Of a stretch of DNA of 52,981 bases, positions 7,961-15,653 are shown one piece after another. Where the stretch lies: assembly GCA_903885555.1 (NCBI GenBank), contig CAISIV010000320.1:1-52981 (forward strand), read 5' to 3'. Source of the stretch: an uncultured Hyphomicrobiales bacterium (GTDB lineage: Bacteria; Pseudomonadota; Alphaproteobacteria; Rhizobiales; Xanthobacteraceae). Made by a program: the position numbers and the translations under genes. A model generated the notes under the pieces. It saw only the letters and a program-made list of their open reading frames with translations. It was not told the DNA's origin and did no database searches. How positions within the stretch are numbered: the first letter of the stretch is position 1; every line of letters starts with the position of its first letter.

Positions 7961-8932
7961 TCAATGCATCCGCGGTCCTTTGAGAAACTTGGCGCGGTCG
8001 GATGAATTGACGCGCACGTCGAAGGTAACGCCTTCGCGATACAGCGTCAGCGGCACCTCGACGCCGGAATTTCCGAGCGACCAGACCTTGCGGTAGAACT
8101 GTCCCAGCGTGGAGATGTCCTCGCCGGCCACCGACAGCACGACGTCGCCGGTTTTCAGTTCGGCGCGCGCGGCGGGACCTTTCGGCGCGATGCCGACGAT
8201 CACGATCTTGTCTTCGATCTCGGTCGAATAAAGCCCGAGCCACGGCCGCACCGGCTTGTTGACGCGGCCGAACTTGCGCAGGTCGTCGAGCACCGGCGTG
8301 AGCAGATCGATCGGCACCGTCATGTTGAGATGTTCGTTCTTGCCGTCGCGCTCGCGCTCGATCTGCAGCGAACCGATGCCGATCAGTTCGCCCTTCGGCG
8401 AGATCAAGGCGGTGCCGCCCCAGTTCGGATGCGCCGGAAACGTGAAGATCGCTTCGTCGAGGACGTATTCCCAGTAACCCGCGAATTCCTGCTTGGCGGC
8501 GATGCGGCCGCCGAGCGAACGGGTACGGCCACCGGCGCCGCCGACGACAATGCGGTCGCCGGTTTGCGCCGCGCTCGACGAGCCGATGGTCAGCGACGGC
8601 ATGTCGATCTTGCCCAAGGCCTGCACCAGCCCGAAGCCGGTTTCCTGATCGAGACCGAGCGCATGGCCCTGCACGACGCGGCCATCGCCGAAATGCAGCC
8701 AGACCGTCTCGGCCTCGGTAATCAGATAGCCGATGGTCAGCACCAGGCCGTCATCGATCAGCACGCCGTTGCCGGCGCGCTCGACGCCCAGCGTCTCGGC
8801 GGTGAAGGCGTCCTGCGGCACGATGGAATGCAGGCCGACCACCGAGGACAGCGCGCGCTCGAGATCGAATGAATAGTCTTCAGCGCGCGGCTGCGACGAG
8901 GTCGGAACTTTCCATTCGGTCAACGCGGCCAT
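7961..8932 (-). CDS. HtrA/DegP-like protein with PDZ domain, catalytic triad lost
   Basis: A 323-residue protein with a trypsin-like domain (about 40-210) and a C-terminal PDZ domain (about 235-310, around R-P-W-L-G-L-Y and G-D-V-V-L-S-V-A-G). None of the three catalytic positions is kept. The usual L-T-N-x-H-V reads V-L-T-I-G-Y-L (Tyr69), the T-D-L-A-V region reads T-G-F-G-L (Gly99) and G-N-S-G-G-P reads N-W-G-G-T-A (Gly172). It should therefore be a non-proteolytic homologue, perhaps a chaperone or sensor. No signal peptide or membrane segment is seen. The ATG at 8932 has GGAGAAGGAACAGGGC just upstream. Confidence 0.85.
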   Translation of the reverse strand: MAALTEWKVPTSSQPRAEDYSFDLERALSSVVGLHSIVPQDAFTAETLGVERAGNGVLIDDGLVLTIGYLITEAETVWLHFGDGRVVQGHALGLDQETGFGLVQALGKIDMPSLTIGSSSAAQTGDRIVVGGAGGRTRSLGGRIAAKQEFAGYWEYVLDEAIFTFPAHPNWGGTALISPKGELIGIGSLQIERERDGKNEHLNMTVPIDLLTPVLDDLRKFGRVNKPVRPWLGLYSTEIEDKIVIVGIAPKGPAARAELKTGDVVLSVAGEDISTLGQFYRKVWSLGNSGVEVPLTLYREGVTFDVRVNSSDRAKFLKGPRMH

Positions 8933-9016
8933 GCCCTGTTCCTTCTCCAAGCCAATACCTATCATAGGCTATGTTCGGCGCACAAAAAGACCGGCGCCCT
9001 GTGATATGAACCGCTC

Positions 9017-10018
9017 ATGACCCCACTTTCAGTGCTCGATCTTTCACCGGTTGCAACCGGCATGACCGGCGCGCAGGCGCTGCGCAATTCGCTCGATCTG
9101 GCGCAGCTCTGCGACCGTCTGGGCTACGTTCGTTACTGGGTGGCCGAGCACCATAATATGCCGGCCATCGCCTCGTCGGCGCCCGACATCATGATCGGGC
9201 AGATTGCCGCAGTGACCCAAAACATGCGCATCGGCTCCGGCGGCGTGATGCTGCCCAACCATGCGCCGCTGATGGTGGCCGAGCGCTTCAAGGTGCTGGA
9301 GGCGTTGTTTCCCGGCCGCATCGATCTCGGTCTCGGCCGCGCGCCGGGCACCGATCCGGCGACATCGTATGCCTTGCGCCGCCGCCAGGGCATCAATGAG
9401 GAAGACGATTTCCTGGAACGCTTCCAGGAATTGATGCTGCTGGAGACGCGCGGCTTTCCCGCCGGGCATCCGTTTCACAATGTGAAGGCGATGCCGGCCG
9501 ACGTGCCGCTGCCGCCGATCTATCTGCTCGGCTCGTCGGACTACAGCGCGCAGCTCGCCGGACAAATTGGTGCGGCCTTCGCGTTTGCGCATCACTTTGC
9601 GACATTTCCCGCCGACGAAGCGATGAAGCTCTATCGCGACAGCTTCAAGCCATCGATATCGCACAAGGTGCCGCTGGCGATCCTCGGCACGCAGGTCATG
9701 GTCGCCGACACCGACGAGGAAGCCGAACGATTGGCACTGACCTTCGATCTCAACACCGTGCGCCGCGCCAAGGGCGAGATGAAGCCGCTGGCCTCGCCGG
9801 AGGAAGCCGCCGCGTTCGACTACACGCCGGTCGACCGCGCCCGCATCGCGCAGGGCCGCAACCGTATTGCGGTCGGCTCGCCCAAGACCGTCAAGGAAAA
9901 GCTCTCGGCCTTGATCGATTCCACCAAGGCCGATGAGCTGATGGTGACCTCGATGATCTTCGACCACACCGCGCGCAAACGATCCTATGAATTGCTGGCG
10001 CAGGCTTTCAGCGACTGA
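9017..10018 (+). CDS. LLM-class (luciferase-like) flavin-dependent oxidoreductase
   Basis: A 333-residue TIM-barrel protein of the bacterial luciferase family. It starts [12 protein letters not shown] and has Y-W-V-A-E-H-H-N-M near residue 40, [13 protein letters not shown] near 75 and [13 protein letters not shown] near 100. These are hallmarks of the MsnO8-type LLM group, which uses reduced flavin to oxidise small organic substrates. A ribosome-binding site is weak. It lies divergent from the HtrA-like gene with an 84-bp gap and has no obvious operon partner. Substrate unknown. Confidence 0.9.
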   Translation: MTPLSVLDLSPVATGMTGAQALRNSLDLAQLCDRLGYVRYWVAEHHNMPAIASSAPDIMIGQIAAVTQNMRIGSGGVMLPNHAPLMVAERFKVLEALFPGRIDLGLGRAPGTDPATSYALRRRQGINEEDDFLERFQELMLLETRGFPAGHPFHNVKAMPADVPLPPIYLLGSSDYSAQLAGQIGAAFAFAHHFATFPADEAMKLYRDSFKPSISHKVPLAILGTQVMVADTDEEAERLALTFDLNTVRRAKGEMKPLASPEEAAAFDYTPVDRARIAQGRNRIAVGSPKTVKEKLSALIDSTKADELMVTSMIFDHTARKRSYELLAQAFSD

Positions 10019-10108
10019 CCCCGCTGGCGTAGGCCGCGCGTTGCGCTAGACTTCTCCCGCAGAACACGAGTGGAACAATCCGCCGTACATTCGTCCAGGG
10101 AGGACGCC

Positions 10109-11248
10109 ATGACATTACGAAGCGCGACAAGGATCGTTGGTGCGTTGTCGGTGCTCGCCTTCAGCGCCGCTATCGCATGGTCACAACAGCCGCCGGGCTT
10201 TAATCCGCAGCCGGCGCCGGAAATCCCGTTCGATTCCGTGCCCGATCCGGTGAAGCTGCCGCCGAACATGCATTTCGGCGAAGTCACCGGCGTCGCCACC
10301 AATTCCAAGAAACACGTCTTTGTGTTTTCGCGTGGCAACACGTCGGGACCGGCTTATGCGGCGGCGGCCGCGCAACTGCTGGAGTTCGGCCCCGACGGCA
10401 AGTTCATCCGCGAGATCGGCAAGGGCCTCTACGCCTGGTCGTTCGCGCACGCGGTGCGCATCGACAGGCAGGACAATATCTGGGCCATCGACAAAGGCTC
10501 CGACATGATCGTCCGGTTCAATCCGGAAGGCCGCGTCACCATGGTGTTTGGCCGCAAACAGGAAGCCTCCGACGAAGACACCAAACCGCTCGAGCATCCG
10601 GTGCCGCCGAAAGCGGCTGAGGACGGACGCTTCCGCCAGCCGACCGACGTCGCCTTCGGGCCGGACGGTTCGATCTTCATCAGCGACGGCTACATCAATT
10701 CGCGCGTCGCCAAGGCCGACAAGAATGGACTGTGGCTCAAGTCTTGGGGCGACCGCGGCAACAAGGAAGGCGAGCTCAACACGCCGCACAGCATCGCCGC
10801 CGATGCCGCCGGCAACGTCTACGTCGCCGACCGCGGCAACCGGCGCATCCAGGTATTCGACGGCGAAGGCAAATTCCTGCGCATCATGACCATGGACGTG
10901 CCGTTCGACGAGAAGGCGCGGCCGGCCATCGGCAACATGCCGACGCTGCAGCAGTATCAAAGGAACCTGACACAGTCGCCGGGCGCGCCCTGGACCGTGT
11001 GCATCACGCCGCCGCCGAACCAGGTGCTCTACGCTTCCGACGCTTATCCGGGCCGCATCTACAAACTGTCGCTCGACGGCAAGGTGCTGGGCTGGCTCGG
11101 CGCGGCCGGCAAGCAGCCCAAGCAATTCGGCTGGATCCACGAAATCGCCTGCCCGTCGGAAAACGAACTGTATGTGGCGGAACTCTTGAACTGGCGTGTG
11201 CAGAAACTGATCCTGCATCCGGCGCCGCAAAAGAGGGCGGCGCGCTGA
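10109..11248 (+). CDS. secreted NHL-repeat beta-propeller protein
   Basis: The 379-residue product begins MTLRSATRIVGALSVLAF with a Sec leader ending near A-W-S-Q-Q. The mature protein contains NHL repeats such as F-R-Q-P-T-D-V-A-F-G-P-D-G and L-N-T-P-H-S-I-A-A-D-A-A-G-N-V-Y-V-A-D-R-G-N-R-R, consistent with a six-bladed propeller. Related propellers include peptidyl-amidoglycolate lyases and vgb-type lyases, but no enzyme residue set can be confirmed by eye. CAGGGAGG precedes the ATG at 10109, ruling out the in-frame upstream extension to 10070. A strong terminator follows. A periplasmic location is inferred. Confidence 0.85.
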   Translation: MTLRSATRIVGALSVLAFSAAIAWSQQPPGFNPQPAPEIPFDSVPDPVKLPPNMHFGEVTGVATNSKKHVFVFSRGNTSGPAYAAAAAQLLEFGPDGKFIREIGKGLYAWSFAHAVRIDRQDNIWAIDKGSDMIVRFNPEGRVTMVFGRKQEASDEDTKPLEHPVPPKAAEDGRFRQPTDVAFGPDGSIFISDGYINSRVAKADKNGLWLKSWGDRGNKEGELNTPHSIAADAAGNVYVADRGNRRIQVFDGEGKFLRIMTMDVPFDEKARPAIGNMPTLQQYQRNLTQSPGAPWTVCITPPPNQVLYASDAYPGRIYKLSLDGKVLGWLGAAGKQPKQFGWIHEIACPSENELYVAELLNWRVQKLILHPAPQKRAAR

Positions 11249-11271
11249 TTTAAAACGCCCCTGCTGTTCGG

Positions 11272-11310
11272 CGGCCGCGCGGTCATGCTAAAAACCGCGC
11301 GGCCGATTTT
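11272..11310 (+). terminator. Rho-independent terminator after NHL gene
   Basis: A perfect 12-bp stem (11272-11283 with 11294-11305, CGGCCGCGCGGT/ACCGCGCGGCCG) encloses a 10-base loop and is followed by ATTTTGT. It sits 24 bp after the NHL stop and upstream of the hydrolase gene, separating the two transcription units. Confidence 0.85.
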
Positions 11311-11335
11311 GTATTGAATACAACGGGAGGTTTTC

Positions 11336-12010
11336 TTGGGTAAACATCTGTCGCTGACCGCCGCCGACGCGCACAAGCTCGGCGGCTATCGCGCCGACCC
11401 GGCGGGCACGCCGAAGGGCGGACTGGTCGTGGTGCAGGAAATTTTCGGCGTCAACAAACACATCCGCGCGGTCTGCGACCGGCTGGCGGCGGAAGGTTAC
11501 GTCGCGGTGGCGCCGGCGGTGTTCGACCGCTTCGCGCGCGACTTCGACAGCGGTTACACCCCCGACGAAATCGCCCATGCGCGCAGCCTGATGGGCAATA
11601 TCAACTTCGATCACATGATGGCCGACTTGACGGCCGCCAGAGATGAAATGAAGGGCGTCGGGCCTTTGGGTGTCATTGGATTCTGCATGGGCGGCACCGC
11701 GGCGTTTCTCGCCGGCTGCCGCATCACCGGCCTTTCAGCGTCGGTCTGCTACTACGGCGGCGCCATCGCCAAGTTCGCCGATGAGAAGGCGAAATGTCCG
11801 ATGCAGATGCATTTCGGCGAGAAGGACGAAGGTATCCCGATGACCGCCGTCGAGGAGATCAAGAAGAAGCAGCCGCAGGCCGAGGTCTATGTCTATGCCG
11901 GCGCACCGCATGCCTTCTCGAACGACGACCGCGCCAGCTTCCGCAAGGAAGCGACCGATCTGTCGTGGAGCCGGACGTTGGAATTCCTGGCGAAGACGAT
12001 GAAGAAGTAG
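11336..12010 (+). CDS. dienelactone hydrolase family protein
   Basis: A 224-residue alpha/beta hydrolase with the DLH triad. Cys117 lies in the nucleophile elbow G-F-C-M-G-G, Asp164 in G-E-K-D-E-G and His192 in G-A-P-H-A-F; Glu35 in V-Q-E-I-F-G is the glutamate known to modulate the cysteine in this family. Classic members open dienelactone in chlorocatechol breakdown, but many have other ester substrates. No start ATG is available. TTG at 11336 follows GGGAGG at a good distance and sits just after the upstream terminator, so TTG is the likely start. No leader peptide; cytoplasmic. Confidence 0.9.
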   Translation: MGKHLSLTAADAHKLGGYRADPAGTPKGGLVVVQEIFGVNKHIRAVCDRLAAEGYVAVAPAVFDRFARDFDSGYTPDEIAHARSLMGNINFDHMMADLTAARDEMKGVGPLGVIGFCMGGTAAFLAGCRITGLSASVCYYGGAIAKFADEKAKCPMQMHFGEKDEGIPMTAVEEIKKKQPQAEVYVYAGAPHAFSNDDRASFRKEATDLSWSRTLEFLAKTMKK

Positions 12011-12019
12011 TCGGCCAAT

Positions 12020-12922
12020 TCAGCCGGCGGGCGCAGGCTTGCGCGATGGGATTGTCATGGCCGCAACGCCGGCGATGACAAAGACGAGCCCGGCCCACGC
12101 GGTCGGCGTCAGTGTTTCACCCAGGAATACGACGCCGATCGCCACGCCGATCGGTACGCGCAAATAGGCTTGGGCGGTTGTGCCCACCGACCCAAGCGTT
12201 TGCACGAGCCGGAAGTAGATCACGAAAGCCAGCGCGGTCGAGAACACTGACAGACCGAGCAGAGCGCCAATCGATTCCGCCGACGGCGTCAGCGTCCAGG
12301 GCCGATCGATCACCAGACTGATGGGCAAGAGGATCGCCGCGCCGCAGATCAGCGAGCCGGCCGCCGGCATGATCGGATCGAGGCCCTTGAAATTGCGGCC
12401 GAAGATGGCGGCGCCGGCGTAGCAGACCGTGGCGGCCACAATAGCGAGCTGAGCCCAAAGGTCTTGGCCAACGCCGTTGAAGGCCTGCACGCCGACAATC
12501 AGACACGTCCCGACAATGCCGGCTCCAACGCCGACGAGCTTGCGCGCGGTCACGGCTTCATGCCGCGTCATCACGGCTGTCAGCAGAAAGGCAAAGATCG
12601 GCGATGTCGAATTCAGGATGGTGGCCAGACCGGCATCGACGGTGCGTTCGGCCCAGGCGATCAACGTGAACGGCACCACGCTATTGAGGCAGGCCTGAAA
12701 CAAAAACCGCCGCCACGTCGCAGTGTCCCGCGGCAGGCTCAGACCGCGCGACCTGATGACCAGAACGAGAATCCCGCCGGCGATCAAGGTGCGCGCGGCA
12801 ATCAACGTCACCGGCGGAATGGTGCCGACGCCGATCTTGATGAAGGTATAGGAGGCGCCCCATAGCGTCGCGAGCGCGAACAGCAGCGCCAGTTCAAGGC
12901 TGGTATTGGTTCTGGAGGACAT
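12020..12922 (-). CDS. EamA/DMT-superfamily transporter
   Basis: A 300-residue membrane protein with ten predicted hydrophobic segments in two EamA repeats. The first starts at L-A-L-L-F-A-L-A-T-L-W-G-A-S-Y-T-F-I, and the second begins around A-I-V-A-A-T-V-C-Y-A-G-A-A-I-F. Each repeat carries the W-G or A-P/Y helices typical of drug/metabolite exporters. Family members export amino acids, metabolites or drugs; substrate cannot be inferred. It is convergent with the dienelactone hydrolase, the two stops being only 9 bp apart. The ATG at 12922 has no strong ribosome-binding site. Confidence 0.9.
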   Translation of the reverse strand: MSSRTNTSLELALLFALATLWGASYTFIKIGVGTIPPVTLIAARTLIAGGILVLVIRSRGLSLPRDTATWRRFLFQACLNSVVPFTLIAWAERTVDAGLATILNSTSPIFAFLLTAVMTRHEAVTARKLVGVGAGIVGTCLIVGVQAFNGVGQDLWAQLAIVAATVCYAGAAIFGRNFKGLDPIMPAAGSLICGAAILLPISLVIDRPWTLTPSAESIGALLGLSVFSTALAFVIYFRLVQTLGSVGTTAQAYLRVPIGVAIGVVFLGETLTPTAWAGLVFVIAGVAAMTIPSRKPAPAG

Positions 12923-13056
12923 TGTCGAAACGGCCTGGCGAGAAAACGACTGCCCTGCCCTTGTAGCCGACCTGATAGCAACGAGGGTTCGGCGGCGGCC
13001 GAACTATGCGCGATTGAGTGAGACCGCCAAAAAAATTGAAAATCCAGACGCGGTGG

Positions 13057-14127
13057 CTAGAACCACCGCTCCTTCACGACAATCGTGTCGCCGGGCTTGA
13101 GCGCGAAGCTCGTCGGCACGTCGCCTTTGAACTGCTGCCCGGGAAGATTGCGGCTGATCTCGACCTTGCCCTTTTGGGCGCGCGGCGCGAAGCCACCGGC
13201 AATCGCGATCGCGGTCTCCGCCGTCATGTTCGGGACGTAAGGATACTGCCCCGGATTGGTGACTTCGCCGAGAATGAAGAACGGCCGGTAGCTTTCGACG
13301 TCGACGCTGACATGCGGCTCGCGCACATAGCCTTGCTTGAGCCGCTCGGCGATCATGCGTGACAGCTGCTGCGTCGAGTAACCGCGCGCCGGCACGGTGC
13401 CGATCAGCGGCAGGCTGACATTGCCGCCGGCGTCGACCGTGTAACTGTTGGTGATGCCGTCCTGGCCGAAGACGACGACGCGCAGCTTGTCGCCGCTGTC
13501 GAGCGTGTAGCTCTGCTGGCCGCCCGCCGGCGCCGATGCGTAAGCCTGCGGCGCGGCGGCGTAAGGCCCGCCCTGTTGCTGATACTGCGGCGCGTATTGC
13601 GGTTGCGGCTGATATTGCGGCTGAGGCTGCGGTGCATATTGCGGCGGCGGCGCATACTGCGGCTGATATTGCGCGACGTAAGGCTGTCTCGGCTGCGGCT
13701 GCACATAAGACGGTTGCGCGTAAGTCGGCTGTTGCGCGTAGGTGGCTCCACGCGAACCGAACAGACCGCGGCCGTTCGGTGCGGCTTGCGGCTGGGCGTA
13801 AGTTTGCGGCGCGGCCTGCGCGTAGGCTGCCGATGGGTCCGCATAAGTCTGTTGCGCATAGGCCGGCGACGACGAGAACAGGCCGCGGCTGTCGGACGAA
13901 CGGGGCGAAGCGGCCTGCGCCGGTGTTGATGACGGTGCTTGCGCATAGACAGGCGCGGATGCCGGCGACGACATCGCCACGGAATTGGGCGGCATCGAGG
14001 GCACGGTATACGTCTGCTGATTGACAACCGGAACCGGCTGCCCGGTATTGGGATCGATCACGTAATACGTCTGCTGCTGCCGCGCGCAGGCGCTGACCGC
14101 GAGAGCGGTCACCAAAGCCAGCAACAA
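13057..14127 (-). CDS. polysaccharide export lipoprotein (Wza-like) with Q/Y/P-rich repeat region
   Basis: The 356-residue protein begins L-L-A-L-V-T-A-L-A-V-S-A-C, a lipoprotein leader with cysteine after V-S-A. Residues about 60-200 are low-complexity, rich in Gln, Tyr, Pro and Ala with repeated Y-A-Q and Q-P-Q-Y units. The C-terminal half holds the polysaccharide export domain (Y-T-L-D-S-G-D-K-L-R-V-V-V-F-G) and an SLBB-like domain (F-F-I-L-G-E-V-T-N-P-G-Q-Y-P-Y). Such proteins form the outer-membrane/periplasmic channel for capsule or exopolysaccharide. No ATG exists before the leader; TTG at 14127 is the likely start. No polymerase or glycosyltransferase genes are adjacent. Confidence 0.88.
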   Translation of the reverse strand: MLLALVTALAVSACARQQQTYYVIDPNTGQPVPVVNQQTYTVPSMPPNSVAMSSPASAPVYAQAPSSTPAQAASPRSSDSRGLFSSSPAYAQQTYADPSAAYAQAAPQTYAQPQAAPNGRGLFGSRGATYAQQPTYAQPSYVQPQPRQPYVAQYQPQYAPPPQYAPQPQPQYQPQPQYAPQYQQQGGPYAAAPQAYASAPAGGQQSYTLDSGDKLRVVVFGQDGITNSYTVDAGGNVSLPLIGTVPARGYSTQQLSRMIAERLKQGYVREPHVSVDVESYRPFFILGEVTNPGQYPYVPNMTAETAIAIAGGFAPRAQKGKVEISRNLPGQQFKGDVPTSFALKPGDTIVVKERWF

Positions 14128-14158
14128 TCGGGCTTCCCGTATGAACAGAATCCGGGCC

Positions 14159-14203
14159 GGTTAAGAAACGTGAGCCCGATTAACGCTTTATATGGTTAAG
14201 AAA
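14159..14203. promoter_or_regulatory. repeated GGTTAAGAAA sites upstream of polysaccharide export gene
   Basis: GGTTAAGAAA occurs at 14159-14168 and again at 14194-14203, 35 bp apart in the same orientation, with a related GATTAACG between (14178-14185). The spacing does not match the TTAA-N7-TTAA CtrA box. The sites lie 30-75 bp upstream of the export gene start, where an operator would be expected. Binding factor unknown. Confidence 0.35.
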
Positions 14204-14249
14204 GTCTCACCAGGGCGACCGGGGGATTAAACCCGCGTTTTCAAGGTCT

Positions 14250-14283
14250 TAAAACGCAAACGGGCGCCACTGCAGGGCGCCCG
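14250..14283 (-). terminator. Rho-independent terminator after msrA
   Basis: Read on the minus strand, an 8-bp stem CGGGCGCC/GGCGCCCG (14276-14283 with 14261-14268) with a 7-base loop is followed by TTTGCGTTTT. It lies about 30 bp after the msrA stop. Confidence 0.7.
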
Positions 14284-14314
14284 CCGCAACCGATTCTTTA
14301 AAGCCCGTCCGACC

Positions 14315-14980
14315 TTACGCGGTGGCCAGCTTGGCGCCGGTACCGATCGGGCATGACACCCCGGTGCCGCCATGGCCGCAATACCCGAACGGGTTCTTGG
14401 CCAAATACTGCTGGTGATAATCCTCGGCGAAGTAGAACTCCGGCGCGTCGACGATCTCGGTGGTGATGGCGCCATAACGCTTCTTGGCCAGCTCGTCGCC
14501 GTACATCGCCTTGGACGCCTCGGCGGCTTTGCGCTGTGCGTCATCGAAGACGTAGATGCCAGAGCGATATTGGGTGCCGACATCGCCGCCCTGGCGCATG
14601 CCTTGCGTCGGGTCGTGGCCTTCCCAGAAATTCTTCAGCAGAGCCTCGTAGGAAATCTTCTTCGGGTCGTAGACCACCAACACCACTTCGTTGTGGCCGG
14701 TGCGGCCCGAACAAACTTCCTCATAGGTCGGGTTCGGCGTCGGGCCGCCGGCATAGCCGACCGCCGTGACGTAAACGCCATCGCCTAATTGCCAGAAGCT
14801 CTTCTCGGCGCCCCAGAAGCAGCCCAGCCCGAACATCGCTTTCTCGAAGCCCTCCGGATAGGGCCCTTTCAGCGCGTGGTGATTGAGGAAATGCTCGTCG
14901 GCGGTGCGGATCGGTGTGGCGCGTCCGGGCAAAGCCTCGGCGGCGGCGGGGATCGAAAGCGATTTCTTGAAACCGAACAT
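14315..14980 (-). CDS. msrA: peptide methionine sulfoxide reductase MsrA
   Basis: A 221-residue protein reducing methionine-S-sulfoxide in proteins and free methionine. The active-site motif G-L-G-C-F-W-G-A-E places the catalytic cysteine at residue 54. Further landmarks are [13 protein letters not shown] near 77, G-H-N-E near 97 and A-E-D-Y-H-Q-Q-Y-L near 185; [10 protein letters not shown] near the C-terminus can supply resolving cysteines. The ATG at 14980 has CAGGAGGACC just upstream and is preferred over 15010. The N-terminal 40 residues are the longer extension common in rhizobial MsrA. A monocistronic gene with its own terminator. Confidence 0.96.
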   Translation of the reverse strand: MFGFKKSLSIPAAAEALPGRATPIRTADEHFLNHHALKGPYPEGFEKAMFGLGCFWGAEKSFWQLGDGVYVTAVGYAGGPTPNPTYEEVCSGRTGHNEVVLVVYDPKKISYEALLKNFWEGHDPTQGMRQGGDVGTQYRSGIYVFDDAQRKAAEASKAMYGDELAKKRYGAITTEIVDAPEFYFAEDYHQQYLAKNPFGYCGHGGTGVSCPIGTGAKLATA

Positions 14981-15105
14981 CGATTGGTCCTCCTGAAATT
15001 GTCGCTGCATTCGTTGAGCGCAATATAGTCACGCGGCAGCGATTGCGGAATGGCGCGGCCGATCACGGATGATCCAGCCAGGCACACGCGGCGTTCACGA
15101 GACAG

Positions 15106-15423
15106 TTAGCGTGCGTAACCGATCAGCGGTTTTTTGCGGCGGCCGAACAGCAGCAGCAGGATGCCGAAGCCGCCCAGCAGGGCCCAACTCGGCGTCGCCA
15201 GAATGGCGATCATGCCGGGGTCCCAGAGCAATCCACCGGCGATCGGCTCAAGCGCGGGCTTGATCTTGGCCAGGCTTCCGGCCGCGACCAATTCCCACAA
15301 GGTCCGGGTGTTGGTGAGGTACAGGCTATTGGCCGCGATCGACTTGGTGCCGTCGTAGATCACCAGGATAAAGGCGGCGGCCAGCAGGATCAGCCCGAGA
15401 AAGCGGAATAGAAAACGGATCAT
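15106..15423 (-). CDS. small two-helix membrane protein, unknown function
   Basis: A 105-residue protein with two hydrophobic helices, residues about 4-24 (F-L-F-R-F-L-G-L-I-L-L-A-A-A-F-I) and 80-95 (L-L-G-G-F-G-I-L-L-L-L-F), joined by a polar segment with S-L-Y-L-T-N-T-R-T-L-W. The C-terminus G-R-R-K-K-P-L-I-G-Y-A-R is basic, suggesting it faces the cytoplasm. No family function is known to me. It stands between msrA and the divergent maeB gene, with a 230-bp gap before maeB in which no other gene is visible. Confidence 0.75.
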   Translation of the reverse strand: MIRFLFRFLGLILLAAAFILVIYDGTKSIAANSLYLTNTRTLWELVAAGSLAKIKPALEPIAGGLLWDPGMIAILATPSWALLGGFGILLLLFGRRKKPLIGYAR

Positions 15424-15653
15424 AATAAGAAGGCTCTGGTTGCCCGGCTCAATTGCCGGTCTTCATAGCACCGGCTTTGCGCGCGGATTATGGCACGGCT
15501 TTACCGTGCAGAAGCCGGGGGTTCAACTGTGCCGCCGACGATGGCGTTTGGCGACCTCTGCAAATACCGCAGGGTCCTATTGCCTTGAGATATCATGGTT
15601 CCTTCGGCTAACGTCCGCCCGCGCCGGTACCTCCGGCGGTCTAGGGAGTACAA

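Noticed and set aside
13560-13880. Repetitive DNA that might be a CRISPR or tandem-repeat array
   Set aside because: The repeats are in frame and encode Gln/Tyr/Pro-rich units of the export lipoprotein; there are no regular spacers.
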